Positions 7,072-12,285 of a stretch of 12,285 bases of DNA are shown one piece after another. The stretch comes from CAYQMF01 sp964418595. GTDB taxonomy: Bacteria > Planctomycetota > UBA1135 > UBA2386. Numbering within the stretch: position 1 is the first letter of the stretch; each line of letters opens with the position of its first letter. Position numbers and translations under genes: made by a program. The DNA is taken from assembly GCA_964418595.1 (NCBI GenBank), contig CAYQMF010000160.1:1-12285 (forward strand), written 5' to 3'. Below the pieces are notes generated by a model. That model did not search any database, was not told the origin of the DNA, and worked only from the letters and a program-made list of their open reading frames with translations.

Positions 7072-8190
7072 CTACCGCCGCCCCGTGCCCGACTCCTTCA
7101 GCAGCCGCAGCAGCGGCAGGTCGCGCTCCGTCACCAGGTTCACCACGAGGCCGGTGCGTCCGGCGCGGGCCGTGCGCCCGACGCGGTGCAGGTAGTTGTC
7201 GACCGTCTGCGGCAGGTGGTAGTTGATCACGCGGCCGACGTGCTCGACGTCGAGGCCGCGCGCGGCGAGGTCGGTCGACACCAGGAACTTCACGTCGCCC
7301 TTCCGGAACGCCTGCAGGTTGGCGCGGCGCTCGGCCTTGTCCATCTCGCCGCGATACACGACGCACTCGTGTCCCTCGGCGCGGATCGCGGCGGCGACCT
7401 TGTCGCACTGGCCGCGCGTGTTCGAGAAGATCATCGTGCCGCCCTCGACCGGCTTCTTCAGCAGCGGCAGCAGCGCGGCGAAGCGCTCGCCGTTCTCGAC
7501 GGTGCGGTTGTGCGTGGTGAGCCCCGGCACCACGCGGTGGCTGCCCTTGGTGCGGATCACCTCCGCGCCGGCGAACAGGCGCGCGATGAGGCTCTGCACG
7601 GCGGGGGGCACGGTGGCCGAGAACATCACCATCTGCCGCTGCGGCGGACAGGCCTCGGTGATCTTCGTGGCATCCGGCAGGAACCCCTTGTCGAGCATCT
7701 GGTCGGTCTCGTCGAAGACCAGCGTCTGCACGTCGCTGAGATCCAGCAGCCGGCGGTCGAGGAACTGCACGACGCGGCCCGGCGTGGCCACGAGGATGTC
7801 GAAGGGTCCGCTCACGTTGCGCTTGGCGACGGCGAGGGTCGTGCCGCCGAGCACGCTGCGCACGCGCAGGCGCGTGTCGTGCGTGAACGACTTGAACACC
7901 CGCGCCACCTGCTCGCCCAGGTCGCGGGTCGGCACGAGGACCACCGCGCGCGGCAAGCCCGGCCGCTCGACGGCACCGACCTCGTTCTCCAGGCGCTTGA
8001 GCCGATCGAGCATCGGCAGCACGAAGGCGAGAGTCTTGCCGCTGCCGGTCTCGGCCACGCCGACCGCCGAGCGACCGCTGCGCAGCACGGGGATGATGCG
8101 CGCCTGGATCTCGGTCGGCGTGTCGATGCCCTGCTCCGCGAGGGTCGCGTGCAAGGTGGGCAGGAAGTGGAAGTCGCGCAGGGACGGCAT
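7072..8190 (-). CDS. Minimal DEAD-box ATP-dependent RNA helicase (DETD variant)
   Basis: This 372-residue cytoplasmic helicase core has no C-terminal extension. The Q motif is at the start: aromatic Phe7/Phe9 and PTEIQ with Gln29. Motif I is AETGSGKT (46-53), Ia is PTRDL (87-91), then GG (115-116), and Ib is TPGR (136-139). Motif II is DETD (160-163) instead of DEAD, and III is SAT (191-193). Motif IV lies around MIFSNTR (253-259). Motif V is TDLAARGLDV (306-315), and VI is HRVGRTARAG (335-344). All catalytic positions are intact, so it should unwind or remodel RNA, for example in ribosome assembly or mRNA decay. The missing tail suggests no built-in substrate-targeting domain. ATG 8190 was chosen because the Q motif follows within ten residues; sequence further upstream in frame is not helicase-like. 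It is divergent from the SGNH gene across 100 nt that must hold promoters for both, but I see no clear boxes. Confidence 0.95.
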   Translation of the reverse strand: MPSLRDFHFLPTLHATLAEQGIDTPTEIQARIIPVLRSGRSAVGVAETGSGKTLAFVLPMLDRLKRLENEVGAVERPGLPRAVVLVPTRDLGEQVARVFKSFTHDTRLRVRSVLGGTTLAVAKRNVSGPFDILVATPGRVVQFLDRRLLDLSDVQTLVFDETDQMLDKGFLPDATKITEACPPQRQMVMFSATVPPAVQSLIARLFAGAEVIRTKGSHRVVPGLTTHNRTVENGERFAALLPLLKKPVEGGTMIFSNTRGQCDKVAAAIRAEGHECVVYRGEMDKAERRANLQAFRKGDVKFLVSTDLAARGLDVEHVGRVINYHLPQTVDNYLHRVGRTARAGRTGLVVNLVTERDLPLLRLLKESGTGRR

Positions 8191-8290
8191 GGGTCCGGTA
8201 GCGTCGCGGTTCACGCGAGGAGAGCAAGGCTCCGCCGAGCGTCGGCCGCGGGGGTTGTTCCGGTGCTCGATCCCGCGACGATCTCGGCCC

Positions 8291-10804
8291 ATGCCGTCAC
8301 CCGTCAGCCCGCGCTTGCGTCGTCGCCAACGGGTGGCCGACCTGACCTTCGCACTGGTGTCGCTCGGTGGCGCCTGGTTGCTCCGGGTGGGCCTCGCCGA
8401 CCCGAGCGGCGGTGCGCTCGGCGTGCCGGCGTCGGCGGCCTGGCTGGGCGTCGCGCGGGTCGGGATCGGGCTCCTGCTCGCGCACGCGCTCCTGCTCGGC
8501 TGGCGCGTGTGGCGCGGCGGCGAGGTCGCGTTCTGGTCGCGCCTGCGCGCGCTCGTGATCGCGCTGGTCCTCGGCTGGCTCGTGTTCCTGTTCAGCGGCG
8601 AGCCCTTCCACCCGCCGCGCGTGGCGATGGGGATGGGCACGGCGCTCTGCGCGTTCGCCGTGCTGTGCATGCTCGCGTCTCCCGCGCGCCGGCTCGGGCT
8701 GCGCCGCCCCGTCCGCGTCCTCGACATCGGCCTGACGATGCTGTGCGTCGTCGCGCTCGGTCTCGAACTCGGCCTGCGCGCGCTGTCGTCGTTGCTCGAC
8801 AACCCCGTCCTCATGCGCGCCGACGCCGGCGTCGCCGAGCTGATCGGCAGGTTCCGCTTCCCGCCGGGCACGCCGCGCTTCGGCTTCCCCTGCAACTCGC
8901 TCGGCCACTACGACGAGGAGTTCACGCCCAAGCGCGAAGGCGTGCCGCTCGTGGTCTGCATCGGCGACTCGTTCTCGGCCGGCATCGTCCCGCATTACTT
9001 CCACTACACGACCGCGCTCGAGCGGCTCGTGCCGACGCTGCGGGTCTACAACATGGGGCTGCCGAGCCTGGGCCCCGCCGAGTACCTGCACCTGCTGCGC
9101 ACGGAGGCGATGCCGCTGCGCCCCGATCTGGTCATGATCGGGGTGTTCGTCGGCAACGACATCGGACAGGACTCGAACCCGAAGTCGCCGTGGCTGGCGT
9201 CGTGGTTCAACCGCGAGAACGTGCTGGTCTCCGTCGTGCCCACGCGCCTCGCGCGCATGTGGCAGGAGCGCCGCCGCCTCGGCCGAACCGAGCTGGGCAT
9301 CGTCGGCGAGCAGGATGCGGGCCGGGCCGAGCTCGACGTCATGCTGCAGCGGTATCCGTACCTGCTCGACCCTGCGCTCGAACCCGAGACCCACTCGGCG
9401 GTGGAGTTCCTGCGGATCGAGGCCTCGCGCGCCGGCGACGTGTTCCAGCCCAAGCACGCCGCCAGGTACCCGCGCTTCTTCGAGCTGGTCGACGCGATCG
9501 TCGCGGCCGCCGGGTCGACGCCGGTGATGTTCGTGATGATCCCCGACGCGATGCAGGTCGACGACGAGCTGTGGCGACAGGTGGGGGTCGCGTTGCCGAA
9601 GGGCGAGTTCGAGCGCGACCTGCCGCAGCGGCTGCTGCGCGCCCACTTCGACGCGAAGTCGTATCCGTACGTCGATCTCCTGCCGGACTTCCGGAACGTG
9701 GGCGCCGGTCCCGACGGTCAGCGCCACCTCTACCAGCGCGGCGACACGCACATCAACGTGCGCGGCAACCTGCGCGCGGCGGCCGCCCTCGCCGGCCCGG
9801 TGGCGCAACACATGAAGCTGCTGGTCGCGCCGCCGGCCGAAGGTCGCGCCGCCGAACTGGTGCTGTCCCCGGCGGGCGCCGCCGTGAGCGATGGGAGCGT
9901 CGCCGTGTGGTTGCCCGGGCACACGAGCGTGCGCGTCGCGGTTCGTCCCGGCGAGACCGGCGCTGACGTGGCCGAGGCCTTGCGTCGTGGGCTCGGCGAC
10001 TGGGGCGTTCCTTGTGCCACCCCTGCGCCCGGCGTCTTGCGCATCGAGGGCGTGGCACACGTTCCGGCGCTGGGCGGGTTGGCCATCGACCTCGACGTGG
10101 TCGGGTTCGAAGCAGCGCTGTCGCTGCCGCTCGGCGCGCGTTGGGCCGCAGCCCCGGAGGTCCTGCTCGCGCCCGCCAGGGCCGACGCCGCCGCGCCGTC
10201 GCAGGTCGTGATCCAGATGCTCGACGCGCAGGGCGGCGTGCTGCGTGAGGGCACGGCCGTCGTGCCCGCCGCGGACGACGACGCGGCGACACGGCGCGTC
10301 CTCGGCGTCGATTGGTCGCGCGCGGAGGGCGTGCCGGCCAGCGCCCCCGCGACGCAGGGTGCGGCGCGGCTCCGCGTGCGGCTGCTGGGGCCGGCCGAAG
10401 TGTTCGTGGACGTCCCGAGCGCGCCGGGCCGAAGCGCAGGCGTCGCCGGGTCCGCGCCGGAGGGGCGCGACGTGCCGCACCTGGCGGTGCGCGCGGCGGA
10501 CAGCGCAGCGGGCGCGCGGGAGCTGACCCTGCGCTGCACGCACGTCGGCGCGCCGGTGCTCCTCCTGGTGAGCGCGACGCGCACGTGGGTCCCGCTCGAC
10601 TTCCTGCGCCCGGGCGCGGCGCTGGCGATGGTGCCGTGGGAGTCGCTCCAGGTGCACGCGCGCACCGACGGCGAGGGCCAGCTCGTTGTGCCCCTGCCGC
10701 CGGTCGCGTCGACCGTGCACGTGCAGGCGCTCGTGTTGCCGCCCGGCGCGGGGCTCGAGGCGCTGGAGGCAACGCGGCACCTCGAACTCGGTCCGTCGCG
10801 CTGA
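8291..10804 (+). CDS. Multi-pass membrane SGNH/GDSL hydrolase with C-terminal accessory beta-domains
   Basis: This protein has 837 residues. The N-terminus holds about five hydrophobic segments (around 17-35, 50-72, 86-102, 112-130 and 144-166), which would put the rest in the periplasm if the N-terminus is cytoplasmic. An SGNH hydrolase domain follows: block I IGDSFSAG with nucleophile Ser227, block III VGNDIG with Asn289, and block V GDTHIN with Asp485 and His487. SGNH enzymes of this layout act as esterases or O-acyltransferases on polysaccharides or lipids. Residues about 530-610 (SVAVWLPGHTS...RVAVRPGETGADVAEALRRG) and about 745-837 (GAPVLLLVSATRTWVPLDF, then TDGEGQLVVPLPPVASTVHV) look like two accessory beta-domains. 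The last resembles C-terminal domains I associate with planctomycete surface proteins. ATG 8291 lacks a Shine-Dalgarno site. It converges with the AlkD-like gene, 18 nt between stops. The substrate is unknown. Confidence 0.85.
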   Translation: MPSPVSPRLRRRQRVADLTFALVSLGGAWLLRVGLADPSGGALGVPASAAWLGVARVGIGLLLAHALLLGWRVWRGGEVAFWSRLRALVIALVLGWLVFLFSGEPFHPPRVAMGMGTALCAFAVLCMLASPARRLGLRRPVRVLDIGLTMLCVVALGLELGLRALSSLLDNPVLMRADAGVAELIGRFRFPPGTPRFGFPCNSLGHYDEEFTPKREGVPLVVCIGDSFSAGIVPHYFHYTTALERLVPTLRVYNMGLPSLGPAEYLHLLRTEAMPLRPDLVMIGVFVGNDIGQDSNPKSPWLASWFNRENVLVSVVPTRLARMWQERRRLGRTELGIVGEQDAGRAELDVMLQRYPYLLDPALEPETHSAVEFLRIEASRAGDVFQPKHAARYPRFFELVDAIVAAAGSTPVMFVMIPDAMQVDDELWRQVGVALPKGEFERDLPQRLLRAHFDAKSYPYVDLLPDFRNVGAGPDGQRHLYQRGDTHINVRGNLRAAAALAGPVAQHMKLLVAPPAEGRAAELVLSPAGAAVSDGSVAVWLPGHTSVRVAVRPGETGADVAEALRRGLGDWGVPCATPAPGVLRIEGVAHVPALGGLAIDLDVVGFEAALSLPLGARWAAAPEVLLAPARADAAAPSQVVIQMLDAQGGVLREGTAVVPAADDDAATRRVLGVDWSRAEGVPASAPATQGAARLRVRLLGPAEVFVDVPSAPGRSAGVAGSAPEGRDVPHLAVRAADSAAGARELTLRCTHVGAPVLLLVSATRTWVPLDFLRPGAALAMVPWESLQVHARTDGEGQLVVPLPPVASTVHVQALVLPPGAGLEALEATRHLELGPSR

Positions 10805-10822
10805 CCCCGCGGGCGCGGCGGT

Positions 10823-11530
10823 TCAGCACTTCATCGTCTTGCGCTTCTTGCCGACGCGCCCCATCGCCTCGAGCTTCGCGATCACGTCGCCGGCGGCGGG
10901 CACCTTGCACGACGTGTCGCCCATGTCGACCTCGACCGTGCCGATGGCCTTGGCGCTGGCCTTCGCCTTGGCGAGCAGCGGCTTGACCGCCGAGCCCACG
11001 GCGACGACGAACCCGTTCATGCAGTAGCGCACGCGGTTCTTCGCCTTGCCGATCTCCTTCTCGACCCGTTTCAGGAGCGCCTCGATCTCCTTGGTGTCGA
11101 GGACCGCGTCGGGCAACAGGGAGACGATGCCCGAGTAGGTGTTCCAGCCGGCCGCGGCCACGCGCTCCTGCTTCGAGTCCATCCACTGCAGGGCCAGCTC
11201 GCGGCCGTGTGGGCTCTCGGCCGCGACCCAGGGCACGGTGTACTCGGCGACCATCGGCGAGCGGGCAGCCTTCACCCAAGCCTGCAGGTCCTTCTTGCTC
11301 ATCTGTGCGCCGTCGGCGACGAGGCCCGCGAGGTACATCGCGTCGAGGTTTCCGGTCGCGTACAGCTCGAGGGCAAGATCCTGGCGGCCTCTGATCTTCT
11401 TCAGGATCCCCTTCATGTCGCCGATCCTGACGCCGAACAGCGGCTCGGTGCCGCCGTGCCGGAGCCAGGTGTTCTTGGTCTGTGCGTTGCCGAGCTTCTC
11501 GAGCGCGGCCATCGTCTCGGCGAGGTTCAT
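10823..11530 (-). CDS. AlkD-type DNA alkylation repair family protein (HEAT-like repeats)
   Basis: This 235-residue, mostly helical protein matches the DNA alkylation repair (PF08713-type) family in order and length: an N-terminal helix MNLAETMAALEKLGNAQTK, WLRHGGTEPLFGVRIGDMKG, LALELYATGNLDAMYLAGLV, WVKAARSP..., AAAGWNTYSG, KNRVRYCMNGFVVAVG and a basic tail with GTVEVDMGDTSCK and GKKRKTMKC. Such proteins wrap DNA with HEAT-like repeats; true AlkD excises N3- and N7-alkylpurines. The Trp and Asp that AlkD uses for catalysis (SWWDSVD region) are not evident in the matching segment SPMVAEYTVPWV, so glycosylase activity is uncertain and a DNA-binding or other role is possible. ATG 11530 is chosen because homologous sequence starts there; an in-frame ATG 26 codons upstream only adds unlike residues. 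It is divergent from the broken GGT gene, 40 nt between starts. Confidence 0.82.
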   Translation of the reverse strand: MNLAETMAALEKLGNAQTKNTWLRHGGTEPLFGVRIGDMKGILKKIRGRQDLALELYATGNLDAMYLAGLVADGAQMSKKDLQAWVKAARSPMVAEYTVPWVAAESPHGRELALQWMDSKQERVAAAGWNTYSGIVSLLPDAVLDTKEIEALLKRVEKEIGKAKNRVRYCMNGFVVAVGSAVKPLLAKAKASAKAIGTVEVDMGDTSCKVPAAGDVIAKLEAMGRVGKKRKTMKC

Positions 11531-11570
11531 GGCGTCCGAGCCTAACGCAGCGGCGCTGCGCTTGCCCGCG

Positions 11571-12285
11571 ATGTCCGTCACCCACCAAGTGACCGTCGCT
11601 CGCCGCATCGCGTCGGTGCTGATGGTCCTCACCGTCCTGGCCGGATCGCTGCGCGCACAGGCCGATTGCGATCGTGGCGTCGCATCCACCACGGGCCTCG
11701 TCGTCTCGACGTCTTCCTTGGCGTCCGACATCGGCGCCGCCGTGCTGCGCAACGGCGGCAACGCGGCCGACGCGACTGCGTTCGCGCTCGCGGGGACCCA
11801 CCCGTCGGCGGCAACATCGGCGGCGGGGGCTTCATGGTCGTGATGCCTCCCAAGGGAGAGCCGACGACCGCCGACATCCTCACCGCCGGCCAGCGCGAGG
11901 AGTCCGACGAGACCACGCACTTCTCGATCATCGACAAGGCCGGCCTGGCGGTGGCGAACACCTACACGCTCGGGGGTGGCTACGGCTCACACGTCGTGGT
12001 CGCGGGCGCGGGCTTCCTGCTCAACAACGAGATGGGGAACTTCAACCGCAAGCCCGGGCTCACCGATGCGCGCGGCACCATCGGCACGCCGGCCAACGTC
12101 ATCGCGCCCGGCAAGCGCATGCTCAGCTCGATGACGCCGACGATCGTGCGCAAGGACGGCCGGGTGCTGCTGATCACGGGCTCAGGCGAGGGTAGAGGTT
12201 CGCATCGGTCGGCGCGATGCTGCGCGCGCTCGACCGCGACGCACGCGTCAGTGCGGCCGGCCCAGCAGTGCCGCCCGCCGGACGC
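11571..12285 (+). pseudogene. ggt: Gamma-glutamyltransferase remnant: frameshift plus deletion of most of the large subunit
   Basis: GGT is an exported Ntn-hydrolase that cleaves gamma-glutamyl bonds such as in glutathione. Here ATG 11571 opens a signal peptide (RRIASVLMVLTVLAGSLRAQA), then the GGT start VVSTSSLASDIGAAVLRNGG and NAADATAFALA. Near 11810 a single missing base shifts the frame, so this reading ends in TGA at 11841-11843. The GGT sequence resumes in the next frame at 11813: NIGGGGFMVVM and KGEPTTADI. It then jumps directly to the autocatalytic site DETTHFS (nucleophile Thr at 11912-11914), THFSIIDKAGLAVANTYTL, GFLLNNEM and MLSSMTPTIVRKDGRVLL. Roughly 280-300 residues of the large subunit, including the substrate-binding Arg region, are missing. 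After about 12185 the usual GSPGG sequence is also lost, and nothing GGT-like is seen to the window edge. Three defects indicate a decayed gene; assembly error could explain some but hardly all. Confidence 0.85.

Noticed and set aside
7186..9966. 926-codon plus-strand open frame across the helicase and SGNH genes
   Set aside because: Composition is Arg/Ala-rich without domains, and it overlaps two genes with clear catalytic motifs in other frames.
10805..10822. Bidirectional terminator between the SGNH and AlkD-like genes
   Set aside because: Only a 4-bp ccgc/gcgg stem is possible, expected by chance in such GC-rich DNA, and no T-tract follows.

Overview
The window is GC-rich, with strong G/C bias at third codon positions, and is packed with protein genes on both strands. 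It looks like the chromosome of a high-GC Gram-negative-type bacterium. Planctomycetota is my best guess. The reasons are two Cys-lipoprotein signal peptides, several exported hydrolases, mostly absent Shine-Dalgarno sites, and a membrane SGNH hydrolase ending in a beta-sandwich of a kind I associate with planctomycete surface proteins. No marker gene is present, so this remains inference. I saw no tRNA, rRNA, CRISPR array, transposase or phage gene.

Layout, left to right. (1) 1-146: the 5' end of an unrecognised minus-strand gene running off the left edge. (2) 315-893: a lipoprotein with a cytochrome-oxidase-subunit-II-like fold that has lost the CuA copper ligands. (3) 1003-1209 (minus): a small two-helix membrane protein frame broken by an in-frame UGA. 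(4) 1280-3908: a secreted M1 metallopeptidase and a SAM-dependent methyltransferase, 13 nt apart and probably one transcript. (5) 3909-4080: a 172-bp intergenic region with two consecutive nested inverted-repeat modules, the second folding as a three-way junction just upstream of the next gene. (6) 4081-7050: an M48 metallopeptidase, a small unknown lipoprotein and a PhoD-type phosphatase/phosphodiesterase, the last two overlapping by 23 nt. (7) 7072-8190 (minus): a minimal DEAD-box RNA helicase, convergent with phoD. (8) 8291-10804: a large multi-pass membrane protein with a periplasmic SGNH hydrolase and extra C-terminal domains, divergent from the helicase. (9) 10823-11530 (minus): a HEAT-like-repeat protein of the DNA alkylation repair (AlkD-type) family. 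(10) 11571 to the right edge: a decayed gamma-glutamyltransferase with a frameshift and a large internal deletion.

Functionally this is mostly envelope and export enzymology: two Zn peptidases, a phosphoesterase, an SGNH esterase/acyltransferase, lipoproteins and a former GGT. Two cytoplasmic nucleic-acid proteins, the helicase and the AlkD-like protein, sit among them. I found no defence system or obvious new multi-gene machine. The best leads are the structured intergenic element at 3909-4080, the copper-less CoxB-like lipoprotein, the UGA-interrupted small membrane protein and the collapsed GGT.
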